DNA of 64,000 nt from the NCBI RefSeq assembly GCF_011764425.1, contig NZ_BLPF01000004.1, positions 62,001 to 126,000 of the forward strand, written 5' to 3'. Made by a program: the position numbers and the translations under genes. How positions within the stretch are numbered: position 1 is the first letter of the stretch; every line of letters starts with the position of its first letter. This document shows positions 17,498 to 27,581 of this stretch, piece after piece. The notes under the pieces are model-generated. The model did not search any database. It saw nothing but the letters and a program-made list of their open reading frames with translations, and had not been told where the DNA came from. The stretch comes from Phytohabitans houttuyneae. Lineage in GTDB: Bacteria > Actinomycetota > Actinomycetes > Mycobacteriales > Micromonosporaceae.

Positions 17498-19887
17498 GCG
17501 GTGCCTTCCCTCGCGCCGTACCCCTCCTGACCGGCCTGCCGCGGCACCGGCGCGGCGCGGTCGACCCGCGCCTGGGCCTGGAAGCGGCGCTCGTGGCCGA
17601 TCTCGCGTTCGGCGCCGGTCAGGCGCAGGGACAGCGCGGCCGCCACGTCGCCGGCGGACCGGCCGAAGCGGAGCTCGACGTCACCCGGCTCGACGACGCG
17701 CCGGCCGTGCACGCCGGTGAAGGCGGTGACGTCGGCCGGTACGGTGAAGGTCACGCGCGCGGTCTCTCCCGGCTCCAGCGCCACCCGCGTGTACCCGACG
17801 AGGCGGACCACCGGCCGGGTGACCTGGGACACGAGGTGGTGCAGGTAGAGCTGGACGACCTCGGTGCCGGCCCGCTCGCCGGTGTTGCGGACCGTCATCC
17901 GCACCGTCGCGTCGCCGTCGACCGGCCACTCGGGCTCGCCCGCCGCGTCGTACCACTCGAAGGACGTGTAGCTGAGCCCGTGCCCGAACGGGTACGCCGG
18001 CGTGGTGTCCACTGAGGACACCTGGGTGCGGCGGCCGAGCGGCGGCGCCAGGTACGTCGTGGGCACGCCGCCCGCGTCGCGGAGGATGCTGACCGGCAGG
18101 CGGCCGGACGGGTTCACCGCGCCGGTGAGCACCTCGGCGAGCGCCTCCCCGCCGAGCTGGCCGGGGAAGAACGCCTGCACGACGCCTGCCGCCGCGTCGA
18201 ACTCCGCGCCGAGCGCGTACGGCCGGCCGGAGAGCAGCACAAGGACGACGGGCGTGCCGGTGGCCAGCACGGCGCGTACCAGATCGGCCTGGACGCCCGG
18301 AAGGTGCAGGTCGACGGCGTCGCAGCCCTCACCCGACGTGCCGCGCCCGAAGAGGCCGGCCCGGTCGCCCACCGCCACCACGCAGACGTCGCTCTCCGCG
18401 GCGGCGGCCGCGGCGGCGGCGATGCCCGAGGTGTCGTCGCCGGTGATCTCACAGCCCGGCTGGTACGCCAGGTGCGGGACCAGGCGGCCGAGGGCCTCAC
18501 GCAGCGTGCTGATCTCCACGCCGACCTCGTGGTCCGGGTGCTTGACGCCGACGTGGGTCGGAAACGCGTAGCAGCCGAGCACGGCCAGCGGGTCGTCCGC
18601 GACCGGACCGATCAGCGCCACCCGCGCGCTGGGCGCGATCGGCAGGACGCCGCCGTCGTTGCGCACCAGGACGATCGACTGGCGGGCCAGGCGCAGGGCG
18701 ATGTCCCGGCTCGTCTCGTCGTCGAAGCGCAGCTCGTCGACGCCGTCCGGCAGCGGCTGCCAGTCTTCGTCGAGAAGGCCCAGCTCGGCCTTCTGCGCGA
18801 GCACCCGGCGCACGGCGCGGTCGACCAGCGCCTCGTCGACGGCACCCGCGCGCACCGCTTCGACAAGCGCCGGACCGAAGGCGTCCACGGTGGGCAGCTC
18901 GACGTCGATCCCGGCGCGCAGGGCGAGGGCGGCGGCCTGCACGGCGTCGCCGGCGACCGCGTGCAGGGTCTGCAGGAACCGCACCGCGAAGTAGTCCGAG
19001 ACGACCGTGCCGGTGAAGCCCCACTCGTCGCGGAGCAGGCCGGTCAGCAGCGCCTCGTCGGCGGCCACGGGGAGTCCGTCGATCTCGGCGTACGAGTTCA
19101 TCACCGAGCGGGCGCCGCCGAGCCGCAGCGCCATCTCGAACGGCGGCAGGATCATGTCGGCCAGCTCGCGCCGTCCCATGGCCACCGGACCGTGGTTGCG
19201 GCCGCCGCGAGACGCCGAGTAGCCGGCGAAGTGCTTGAGCGTGGCGACGATGCCGGCACGCTCCAGGCCGCGCACGTACGCCGCGCCGACGGTGCCGACC
19301 AGGTACGGATCCTCGCCGATCGTCTCCTCGGTGCGGCCCCACCGGTAGTCGCGGGTGACGTCGACGACCGGTGCCAGCCCTTGGTGCACGCCGGCGGCGC
19401 GCATCGAGTGGGCGATCTTTCCCGCCATCTCCTCGACAAGCTCCGGGTCGAACGCGGCGCCCCAGCACAGCGGCGTCGGGAAGGCGGTCGCGCGCCAGGT
19501 GGCGAAGCCGGTCAGGCACTCCTCGTGTACCTGCGCGGGGATGCCGAAACGGTTGGTGGCCACGATCTCCGCCTGCGAGACGGCCAGCGAGCGGGCGCCC
19601 AGGACCGGGTCGACCGGCGCGGTGCCGAACGGGCGCGTGAGCTGCCCCAGCCCGTGCTGGATGACCTCGCTCCAGGGTGCGCCGTCCATCATGTCGGCCT
19701 GGTGCGGCGCGACACCGCCGCCGTCGGCGTCGGCACCCACCCAGATGCCCACGAGTTGGGCGAGCTTTTCCTCCAGCGTCATCAGCGGCAGGAGAGCGTC
19801 GGCGCGCTCGGCGGGCGGCAGCTTCGGGTCGCGCCAGCGCGCGTCCGCGGGCGCGAAATCCGTGCCGACCGGTACCTGACCTGCCAT
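17494..19887 (-). CDS. GH3 beta-xylosidase / beta-glucosidase
   Basis: At 797 residues this is a full GH3 enzyme: TIM-barrel domain with KHFAGYSASRGGRNHGPV and the nucleophile Asp in GTVVSDYFAV, an alpha/beta sandwich domain (about 400-620), and a C-terminal FnIII-like domain (YPFGHGLSYTSFEW through VELRFGRSAGDV). No signal peptide, so it acts in the cytoplasm on imported oligosaccharides; in this neighbourhood beta-xylosidase is more likely than beta-glucosidase. First gene of the operon, ATG at 19887, with a candidate LacI operator about 55 bases upstream. Confidence 0.9.
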   Translation of the reverse strand: MAGQVPVGTDFAPADARWRDPKLPPAERADALLPLMTLEEKLAQLVGIWVGADADGGGVAPHQADMMDGAPWSEVIQHGLGQLTRPFGTAPVDPVLGARSLAVSQAEIVATNRFGIPAQVHEECLTGFATWRATAFPTPLCWGAAFDPELVEEMAGKIAHSMRAAGVHQGLAPVVDVTRDYRWGRTEETIGEDPYLVGTVGAAYVRGLERAGIVATLKHFAGYSASRGGRNHGPVAMGRRELADMILPPFEMALRLGGARSVMNSYAEIDGLPVAADEALLTGLLRDEWGFTGTVVSDYFAVRFLQTLHAVAGDAVQAAALALRAGIDVELPTVDAFGPALVEAVRAGAVDEALVDRAVRRVLAQKAELGLLDEDWQPLPDGVDELRFDDETSRDIALRLARQSIVLVRNDGGVLPIAPSARVALIGPVADDPLAVLGCYAFPTHVGVKHPDHEVGVEISTLREALGRLVPHLAYQPGCEITGDDTSGIAAAAAAAAESDVCVVAVGDRAGLFGRGTSGEGCDAVDLHLPGVQADLVRAVLATGTPVVLVLLSGRPYALGAEFDAAAGVVQAFFPGQLGGEALAEVLTGAVNPSGRLPVSILRDAGGVPTTYLAPPLGRRTQVSSVDTTPAYPFGHGLSYTSFEWYDAAGEPEWPVDGDATVRMTVRNTGERAGTEVVQLYLHHLVSQVTRPVVRLVGYTRVALEPGETARVTFTVPADVTAFTGVHGRRVVEPGDVELRFGRSAGDVAAALSLRLTGAEREIGHERRFQAQARVDRAAPVPRQAGQEGYGAREGTA

Positions 19888-19940
19888 GCCACCCCTTCGA
19901 TGGACGGGGGCGTATGTCGCCGCACCGAGCGGAGTCGCCT

Positions 19941-19955
19941 GCCGAAAGTTTCCGC
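19941..19955. promoter_or_regulatory. Candidate LacI operator upstream of GH3
   Basis: The site GCCGAAAGTTTCCGC has a GAAA-G-TTTC core dyad and sits 54 bases before the GH3 start codon. A related site with the same CTGCCGAAA..TTCCG frame lies before the divergent lacI gene. Confidence 0.6.
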
Positions 19956-20120
19956 AACAACTCCGTTACATCTGGCGGCAACTTAGGCGTCGCTGCCGAT
20001 CGATGTCAAGAGTCTCGATTGCAATGGTCAACTTGGTGTATGGTCCTGTGGGTCATGCCTGGGCGCGGCTGCCCCTGGCCCTGGCGAGGCTGGCCAAGGT
20101 CGGGTCGTCTGTGGCAGAGT

Positions 20121-20136
20121 CTGCCGAAACTTCCGA
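20121..20136. promoter_or_regulatory. Candidate LacI auto-operator
   Basis: CTGCCGAAACTTCCGA shares CTGCCGAAA with the site in front of the GH3 gene and has the same spaced TTCCG half. It lies 21 bases upstream of the lacI ATG, where binding would block lacI and the coupled esterase. Confidence 0.5.
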
Positions 20137-20156
20137 GTAGGCTGCGTGAGTTTTCG

Positions 20157-21242
20157 ATGACGGTTCCCCCTCCGGTCGCGAAGCCCGGATCCGCCACCAT
20201 CGCGACCATCGCCGACGAGGTCGGCGTCTCCGTCACGACCGTGTCGAAGGTCCTCAACGGGCGCACGGACGTCGCGCCCGAGACCCGCGCACGCGTCGAG
20301 GAGAGCCTGGAGCGGCACCGCTACCGGCGCCGTGCCAGCCGCCAGGCGGCCACGTCACAGCAGATCGACCTCGTCTTCCACGAGTTCGACACCGCCTGGG
20401 CCATAGAGATCATCAAGGGCGTGGAGGCGGTGACCGCCGGCGCCAAGGTCGACATCGTGTTGTCCCAGCTCGGTGGCGCGCACAGCCCGTCGCAGCAGTG
20501 GCTCGACACCGTGTACGGGCGGCGCCCGCTCGGCGTGCTCCTGGTGCTCTGCCACCTCGCGCCCGCGCAGCAGCGCCAGCTCCAGCGGCAGCGGATCCCG
20601 TTCGTGGTCGTCGACACCGACAGCGCGACGTCGGCGATGGTGCCCACCGTCGGCTCCAACAACTGGAACGGCGGCCTCCTCGCCGCCCGCCACCTTCTGG
20701 AGCTGGGACACCGGCGGATCGCAGTGATCTCCGGCCCGGAGGACGTGCTGTGCAGCCGGGCCCGGGTGGCCGGCTTCCGTTCGGCGCACGACGAAGCGGG
20801 CGTACAGGTCGATCCCGAGCTGGTGCGTTTCGGCAACTTCGCCGCGTACAGCGGCAACGACCACGGCTTGGAGCTGCTCCGGCGCCCCGACCGCCCGACG
20901 GCGATCTTCGCCGGCTCCGACATCCAGGCGATGGGCGTCATGCGGGCGGCCCGGCAGCTCGGCCTCGACGTCCCGCGTGACCTCTCGGTCGTGGGTTACG
21001 ACAACCTGCCCATGGCCACGTGGATCGGACCGGCGCTCACCACCGTCAACCAGCCGCTGCGCGACATGGCCGGCACCGCCACCCGCATGCTGCTCGACCT
21101 TGCCCGCGGCGAGGAGCTGGCCACCAGCCGGATCGACCTGGTGACCGAGCTGATCGTCCGCGAGAGCACCGCCCCGTGGCGGCCGGGATCCGGTCCGGCA
21201 AGCTCCTCTTCCGGCAAGGCCGTGGTGGAACGGACCGACTGA
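20157..21242 (+). CDS. LacI-family transcriptional regulator of the xylan island
   Basis: The 361-residue protein has an N-terminal HTH (ATIATIADEVGVSVTTVSKVLNGRTDVAPETRARV split by the hinge helix) and a periplasmic-binding-protein-like sensor domain (FVVVDTDSATSAMVPTVGSNNWNGG; PTAIFAGSDIQAMGVMRAARQLG; LSVVGYDNLPMATWIGPALTTV). It is divergent from the GH3-ABC-GH39-GH42 operon and coupled to the CE7 esterase, so it most likely represses both until a xylan-derived sugar binds. The ATG at 20157 was chosen because the domain begins there; longer in-frame extension runs into the intergenic operator zone. Confidence 0.92.
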   Translation: MTVPPPVAKPGSATIATIADEVGVSVTTVSKVLNGRTDVAPETRARVEESLERHRYRRRASRQAATSQQIDLVFHEFDTAWAIEIIKGVEAVTAGAKVDIVLSQLGGAHSPSQQWLDTVYGRRPLGVLLVLCHLAPAQQRQLQRQRIPFVVVDTDSATSAMVPTVGSNNWNGGLLAARHLLELGHRRIAVISGPEDVLCSRARVAGFRSAHDEAGVQVDPELVRFGNFAAYSGNDHGLELLRRPDRPTAIFAGSDIQAMGVMRAARQLGLDVPRDLSVVGYDNLPMATWIGPALTTVNQPLRDMAGTATRMLLDLARGEELATSRIDLVTELIVRESTAPWRPGSGPASSSSGKAVVERTD

Positions 21243-22213
21243 TGGCGCTCTTCGACCTTCCGCTGGACCAGCTTGAGCGGTACGCACCGGACGTGGCCGA
21301 GCCGCCCGACTTCGACGTGTTCTGGCGCTCCACAGTGGAGCTGGCAGAGACGAAGCCGATCCTCATCGACCTGAAGCCGTACCGCAACGAGCTGTCGCTT
21401 GTGGAGACGTGGGACCTCACGTTCGCGGGGTACGGCGGGGATCCCATCCGCGCCTGGTACACGCGACCGGCCGGTGTGGACGATCCGATACCGGCGGTCG
21501 TGGAGTACCTGGGGTACGGGCGCGGCCGCGGTCTCCCGCACGAGCGGCTCACCTGGTCGGTGGCGGGCTACGCGTACCTGCTCATGGACTCGCGCGGGCA
21601 GGGTGGGCAGTACGGCACCGGTGGCGACACCCCCGACCCGCACAACGGCGCGCTCGGTGGGCCGGGGCCGGTCACCCGCGGCATCCTCGACCCGCACGAC
21701 TACTACTACCGGCGGCTCATCACCGACGCGGTCCGCGCCGTGGAGGCCGCCCGCGCGCTGCCCGGCGTCGACCCGGCGCGCGTTGCGGTCGCGGGCAACA
21801 GCCAGGGCGGCGGGCTCGCGCTCGCGGTGGCGGGGCTCGTGCCGGACCTGGCGGCCCTGATCACCACCGCCCCGTTCATGTGCCACATCCAGCGCGCGAT
21901 CGACATCACCGACGCCACGCCGTACGGCGAGATCGTCGCGTTTCTGGCCGTGCACCGGGAGGCCGAGGAGGCGGCCCGGCGCACACTGTCCTACATGGAC
22001 GGCGTGGCCTTCGCCCGCCGCGCCAACGCGCCCGCGCACTTCGGCGTGGGACTGCGGGACACGGTGTGCCCACCGAGCACCGTGTACGCGGCGTACAACC
22101 AGTACGGGGCGGAAGACCGCGCGCTCTACGCGTACCCCTTCAACCACCACGAGGGCGGCGAGGCGGTGCACGTACGCCGCCAGCTGCGGTGGCTGCGCTA
22201 TCACCTGGAGTGA
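21242..22213 (+). CDS. CE7 acetyl xylan esterase / cephalosporin-C deacetylase family
   Basis: A 323-residue alpha/beta hydrolase with CE7 features: DVFWRST near the N-terminus, the RGQGG oxyanion motif (DSRGQGGQYGTGGD), nucleophile Ser in VAGNSQGGGLAL, Asp in GLRDTVCPPST and His in FNHHEGGEAV. CE7 enzymes remove acetyl groups from xylo-oligosaccharides in the cytoplasm. Its ATG overlaps the lacI stop (TGATG), so it is translationally coupled with the regulator. It completes a deacetylation step that the hydrolases of the divergent operon need. Confidence 0.92.
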   Translation: MALFDLPLDQLERYAPDVAEPPDFDVFWRSTVELAETKPILIDLKPYRNELSLVETWDLTFAGYGGDPIRAWYTRPAGVDDPIPAVVEYLGYGRGRGLPHERLTWSVAGYAYLLMDSRGQGGQYGTGGDTPDPHNGALGGPGPVTRGILDPHDYYYRRLITDAVRAVEAARALPGVDPARVAVAGNSQGGGLALAVAGLVPDLAALITTAPFMCHIQRAIDITDATPYGEIVAFLAVHREAEEAARRTLSYMDGVAFARRANAPAHFGVGLRDTVCPPSTVYAAYNQYGAEDRALYAYPFNHHEGGEAVHVRRQLRWLRYHLE

Positions 22214-22240
22214 CGATCACGTCGGGAGTATGGTCCCGAT

Positions 22241-23195
22241 ATGGCGGACACGCCGGCTCTCGCGGAGCCACCGGTCGAGCGGCTGAAAGGGCTGCTCTAC
22301 TTCACCGACGGCTCGCTCGCCCTACGCCGGCCACTACCTGCACGAGGGCTCCCACCCGGTGCACACGCACAGCTTCGTGGAGATCGCGGTCGTCACTGGC
22401 GGCGACGGCGTGCACCACTCACTCGCCGGCCGTCGGCGCCTGCGCGTCGGCGACGTGATCCTGCTGCGGCCCGGCGTCTGGCACGGGTACGAGGAGTGCG
22501 CGCGGCTCGACGTGTACAACTGCTGATTCAGCACCGAGCTGCTGCACCGGGAGCTGGCCTGGACCCGCGAGGACCCGCTGCTGAGCTACCTGCTCTGGAC
22601 CGGGCCGCACTCCATGCAGCGCCGCGGCATGCTCACCGCCAGCCTCGACGGCACCGCACTCACCGAATGCCTCGATCACCTCGACGCGCTGGACCGCCTA
22701 CGTTTAGCCCCGGTCGCCATGCACCGCGGCGACATCATCGGCCGCCTTTCCCTCTTCCTGAGCAACCTGGGCCGCGCGGTGGCCGGCTCCCGCGAGGGCG
22801 GCGCCGAGCCGGCCGGCCCGACCCACCCGGCGGTGGTCGAGGCGATGCGCCTGCTGGAGGCGAGGCCCGCCCACCGCTGGACGCTGACCGAGCTCGCCGC
22901 CGACCTGCACCTGGCGCCCGGCTACCTGGTGCGCCTCTTCAAGTCGGCGACCGGCCTGCCGCCGATGGCCTACCTTTCGCAGCACCGCGTGGAGACGGCG
23001 GGCACGCTGCTCCTGCACACCGACCTGCCGATCACCCAGATCGGCCGCATGGTGGGCTGGCCCGACCAGAACTACTTCGCCCGCCGCTTCCGCGCCCACT
23101 ACGGCCTCAACGCCACGACCTACCGCAAGCAGTTCACCCACACGACCGCCCGCCTCCGCACCTGGCTCGCCGACGGCACCGCCACCCCGAACTGA
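22241..23195 (+). pseudogene. AraC-family regulator, broken by a frameshift and an in-frame stop
   Basis: The pieces rebuild a cupin-type AraC regulator of about 317 residues. The start (MADTPALAEPPVERLKGLLY) is in one frame; from YAGHYLHEG onward the sensor cupin is in another, the shift lying at the CCC 22320-22322. That frame then meets TGA at 22524-22526 inside LDVYNC*FSTELL, where relatives typically have a second Cys. The C-terminal part (22614-23195) has two intact helix-turn-helix motifs (LTELAADLHLAPGYLVRLFK; PITQIGRMVGWPDQNYFARRF). Two independent lesions, one not an indel, argue for real decay rather than a sequencing slip. The HTH fragment might still be made from the ATG at 22614. 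Confidence 0.8.
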
Positions 23196-23220
23196 CCAGC
23201 ACACAACCCACCAGATGGGA

Positions 23221-23512
23221 GCTACCGCGATGCTCGCGGTGGTGCGGACCGTTGCTCCCGCGGCCTCACCCTCCGCAGGCGGCAAGCTCAGCCCGAGTGC
23301 GCGAGCCCGCCCGCCGTTCGGCACCATCGTCGCGGTCGGTGACTGTCGATCAGGTGCAGGCGGTGTGAGCTTCGAAATCTTGGTGAGTTAGCGCGCCATT
23401 TCGACGCTAGCTTGCCAAGATCTGCCGAGCGGGTTCCTGGGTTGAGCTGGGCGACCGCGGAGAGTGAGGCCGCGGGAGCAACGGTCCGGACCGCGACGGG
23501 CGTCGCGGTAGC
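23221..23512. repeat. Large inverted-repeat element with internal hairpin (MITE-like)
   Basis: Two 56-base arms, 23221-23276 and 23457-23512, are inverted copies identical at 49 positions; the inner 32 bases differ at only one. Between them, 23377-23393 and 23405-23421 form a second hairpin with 17-base arms (14 matches) around an 11-base loop. The nested palindrome occupies the gap between the ends of the AraC pseudogene and FxsT. It has no coding capacity. It could be a miniature mobile element or a dispersed palindromic repeat that also terminates both genes. No target-site duplication was found by eye. Confidence 0.75.
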
Positions 23513-23560
23513 CCGATTCTGTTGTGGGTTGAAGCTCTGCGGGCGGCGAGCCCAAGCCGT

Positions 23561-26500
23561 CTACGTGGGTGGGGGTTCGAGGTCGCAGCTCAGGCGGGAC
23601 CAGTTGGCGGCGGCCACGGTGTTCGGGTGGTCCTCGCCGAGCAGGCGGCGGTAGATGTTCAGCATCGACTCCATCAGCGCGTTGCCGCCCTGGCGGTCGC
23701 CGTCGGCGCGGCGGCTGATCGCTAGGTTGCTCCCCGCGGCCAGCGTGTCGGGGTGTTCGGCGCCGAGCACCTGCCGGATGCGGGATAGGCCTGCTCGTCG
23801 CTGGCGCGTGCGCCGCTGAAGTCGCCGGACTGGAAGAGGTCGTCGCCGGAGTTGACCACCGCGGCCAGTGTGTACGGGTGCTCCGGGCCCACCGTCGCGG
23901 TGAAGCGGTCGACCACCTTCCGGGTCAGCTCGCGGGCCGCGGTGACGTCGCCGGCCTTGCGCATGAAGATGGCGAGGTTGTTGCCGTACGCCAGCGTGAA
24001 CGCGTGGTCCTCGCCCATCGACGACCGGTACCACTCGTAGACGGGCGTGGCGCGGCGCCGGGCGCTCAGGTCCTGGCCGAGGGCGGACTCGTCGCAGGCG
24101 AGGTTCATCGCGCAGGCGAGCGAGTCGGGGTGCTGCGGCCCGTGCACCCGCAGCGAGCGGGCCAGCGTGTCGGTGCTCAGCGCGTACGCCTGCTCGAACT
24201 CGCCGAGCTTGCGCAGCGTCACCGCGAAGTTTTTCGCCGCCCGCAGCGACTCGGGGTGGTCCTCGCCGAGCACGCGGCGGTGGCCGTTGAGCGCGGTCTC
24301 CAGTACCCGCCGGGACTCGCGCAGGTCACCGTTGTCGCGCAGGTCGCGGCCGTAGTTGCCGGCCGAGTAGAGCGTCCACGGGTGCAGCTCGCCGTGCACG
24401 GCCCGGCGGCGGCGCAGCGTGCGCTCCTGGAGAATCAGCGCCGCCCGCAGGTCGCCGACGAGGCGCAGCGAGATGGCGAGGTTGTGGCCGGCGGTGAGGG
24501 TGCGCGGGTGCTCCTCGCCGAACGCTTCGCGCCACCGCGACTCGATCTGCTCGTCGAGGTCGCGGGCCCTGGTCAGCTGGCCGAGCGCGCGCAGGTCGGC
24601 CGCGAGGCCGCCGCCGGCCATCAGCGTGTACGGGTGGTCGTCGCCGGCGGTACGGCTCAGCCGGCCGTAGACGTCGTCGTCGATCGCGTACGCCGCGTTG
24701 TAGTCCGCCTGCAGGCGCAGGGCGCAGGCCAGGTTGTACCGCATCATCAGCGTGGCCTGGTCGTCCGCGCCGTACTCCCGCTCCCACTGCGCGATCGCCT
24801 GCTCGGCGTACGCCTGTGCGGTGGGGTAGTCGGAGATCTTCCACAGGTACCGGCCGACATCGAGCACGAGCTGGCGCACGTGCGGCGAGTCGGAGTCGAG
24901 CACCCCGGACGGCAGCAGGTGCGGCCACAGGTCGGCGTAGAGCGGCCAGTACTCGGCGTTGTCGGCGTCGCCGGGGTTGGCAGCGGCCAGGATCTCGTGT
25001 ACCTGATGCTGGTTTTCGGTCCGCTCCTCCGGGCTGAGCGTGGCCCGGATGATGGTCTGCATCAGGCGGTGCAGCTGGATGCTCTGGCCGCCGCCGTCCT
25101 CACCGCGGTCGGCGATCCGCCGCCGCACGGAGGAGTTGGCACCGGGCCGGCCGGAGTCGATGCGGGCCAGCGCGTACCGGCTGATCTCGCGCATCGCGCG
25201 CCCCATCAGCATGCGCTCGCGCAGCGACGGGTCGAAGGGGAGCAGCGCCTCGATGAACCGGTCACTGTAGACGAGCGAGACCGGGATCGGCTCGGGTGCG
25301 AAGAACGCGCAGATCTCCAGGAGCTTGGCCGCGGCCGGGCTGCGCTGGCGGAGGCTGTCGAGCGACACCAGCCAGGGCTGCGCGGAGCTGGCCTTGTAGT
25401 CGGGGGCAGCTCCTCTTCGAGCATCCGCAGCGGCTGCGTCTCCAGCAGCTCCAGGTAGTGCGAGACCGACATCGCGGTGGCGGCCAGCCACGCGCCGGCC
25501 TGCTCGATGGCGAGCGGGAGGTCGCCAAGGCGTTCGGCGACGAGGTCCGCGTCGGCGTCGGCAAGGTGCGGGATCCGCCGGTGCAGGAAGGCGACGCTCT
25601 CCTCGCGGGCGAACACGCCGACCTCGACGACGTGCGCCTCCCGGGCCCACGCCTGGTCGCGCGTGGTGATGAGGACGTGGCCGGGGCCCTGCGGGATGTA
25701 CTCGCGGAGCTGGGCCGGGTCGTCGGCGTTGTCGAAGACGAGCAGCCATCGGCGGTGCGGGCGGCCCTGGCGCAGCGCCTCCAGCCCGGCGCGCACCCGC
25801 TCGGTGACGCTGTCGCCGGTGGGGACGCCGAGCTGCTCGGCGAGGGCGGCAAGCGACGAGCGGACGACGCTGGTCTGCTGTGCGGAGACCCACCACACCA
25901 CGTCGTAGTCGGCGCGGAAGCGGTGCGCGTACTCCAAAGCGATCTGGGTCTTGCCCACGCCGCCGAGGCCGTGCAGCGCCTGCGGCACAACGGCGGCACC
26001 GGTGGCGGAGAGGCGGTTGCGCAGCGCTTCGAGTGTGCGGCGCCGCCCGGTGAACGTGCCGTTGCGCTGCGGGACGCTCCACAGTGGTGGCTCGAGCGCG
26101 GGGAAGCGCCGGCGCGGCGTGCCGTTGTCGTCCTGCACGGAGGCCGCCGGGCGCGGGTACACGGGCTGGTCGAGCGCCTCCAACAGCGCCTCGACGGCCC
26201 GCTGCTCGGTGAGGCCGGCGAGGTCGACCGGGATCCTGTCGTGGAAGGGCGGACCGACGCGCACGTTGTCGAGCCGCACCGGCACGAGGAACGGCGCGCC
26301 GCTCACCGGGTCGCGGCTGGCCAGCAGCTTCCACAGCTCGGCCGCGTTGGGCGACTGGACGTAGTCCTGGGACAGCAGCACGATCGCGCGGGTCGCGTCG
26401 GCCAGCAGCGCGGGCACGTCGCCGCCGGTGTCGGAGTCGGCCGGGAAGTCGACCTCGCGCATCGCGACCCGCAGGCCGGCGTCGTCGAGCTCGCCGCTGA

Positions 26501-27553
26501 TCCACTCCGCCCACATCCGGTCGACCGCCGCGTAGCTGATGAACACGTCGGAGGTACCGGCCGTGCGGCGCCGCTCGAACGCCGCGAGCCACCGCCGGCG
26601 CACCCGCTCGTCGAGCGGGACCATCTGCTCGACGTCGCCGTCGGTGACCACCTTCGCCAGCCGCTCGTACGCCGCGAGCAGCGAGTTTTCCTGGCGGGAC
26701 CGGTCGCCGAAGGCTGACAGGATCTCCTCGTACGCGTAGAACGGCTTGTACGGGATCTCGACGTCGCCCCAGTACTGCTCGACCTCCTCGGGGAGCGGCG
26801 GCTGAGGAACGGCGCGAAGCTCTGCCGGGCGTAGTCGCGGCCGGCTTCCAGCTTGACCTGCTCGGCGTCCTCGACCCGCATCGGTACCGGCAGCAGCCGC
26901 ACCGGGCGGTCGGTGCGCTGCCGCGCGATCGACTTCGCCACGGAGAGGGCGCCGTCGATGCTCTGCGCGTTCATCGTGAAGCAGTCGACGACCACGTCGG
27001 GCAGGCGCACCGTGCAGATGCCGCCGCCGTCACTCACGCCGGTGCGGCTGTCGATGAGCGCGTAGTCGTAGTTTTCCCGCATGTTGCGCCGGAGGGCGTC
27101 GAGGAACGTGTTGCCCGCCATCCGCTCGTAGAACGCCGACCAGTCGAACGTGCTGACCACCCGCGTGTACGACGAGTCCTGCTGCCCGGCCGGGAGGAAG
27201 TCGAGAAAACCCTTGTCCGGGAACTGCCAGTCGAGCGAGACCGCGTAGCGCAGGACGTCGGCGTGCGAGGCGAGCCACTCGGTGGTCTCCGAGTCGTGGA
27301 TCGGCTGCATCATCGCGGTCGCGTAGTCGCGGATCATGTCGATCACGCCGGGCGAGGTGCGCAGCTGCTTGTCCAGGAGGAACGGGTGGTAGTACTTGTG
27401 CAGGCCGGGAGACTCCAGGTCCCAGTCGACGGCGAGCACGCGCTTGCCCTGGCTGGCCAGGATCCACGCCAGGTTGGCCAGTGCCATGGTGCGGCCGGTA
27501 CCACCCTTGTACGAGTAGAACGTGACGATGGTGCCGCCGCCGCTCTCCGTCAC
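23561..27553 (-). CDS. fxsT: FxsT-like protein: MinD-type P-loop, TIR, NB-ARC and TPR domains (three frameshifts)
   Basis: Restored length is about 1330 residues. Order: SIMIBI/ParA-like ATPase with the deviant Walker A KGGTGRT and the [11 protein letters not shown] motif (1-250); TIR domain starting [11 protein letters not shown] (about 334-460); NB-ARC with Walker A GLGGVGKT (about 530), Walker [12 protein letters not shown] and a [15 protein letters not shown]-like motif; then about ten 42-residue TPRs of the kinesin-light-chain/TPR_12 type ([21 protein letters not shown]). This matches the FxSxx-COOH system TPR protein family. GTG start at 27553 follows an AGGGGAGG site. Shifts lie near 26803, in the G run 25402-25406 and near 23790; each is fixed by one extra base. 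It would act as a STAND-type switch: sensing by TPR, oligomerising by NB-ARC, signalling by TIR. Confidence 0.85.
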
Positions 27554-27581
27554 GGTCGTGCCTCCCCTGTAGACAAAGCGC

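Noticed and set aside
20157-21242. The LacI regulator as CebR
   Set aside because: The CebR-type operator lies only before GH12, while the sites next to this lacI gene are of a different GAAA-G-TTTC type.
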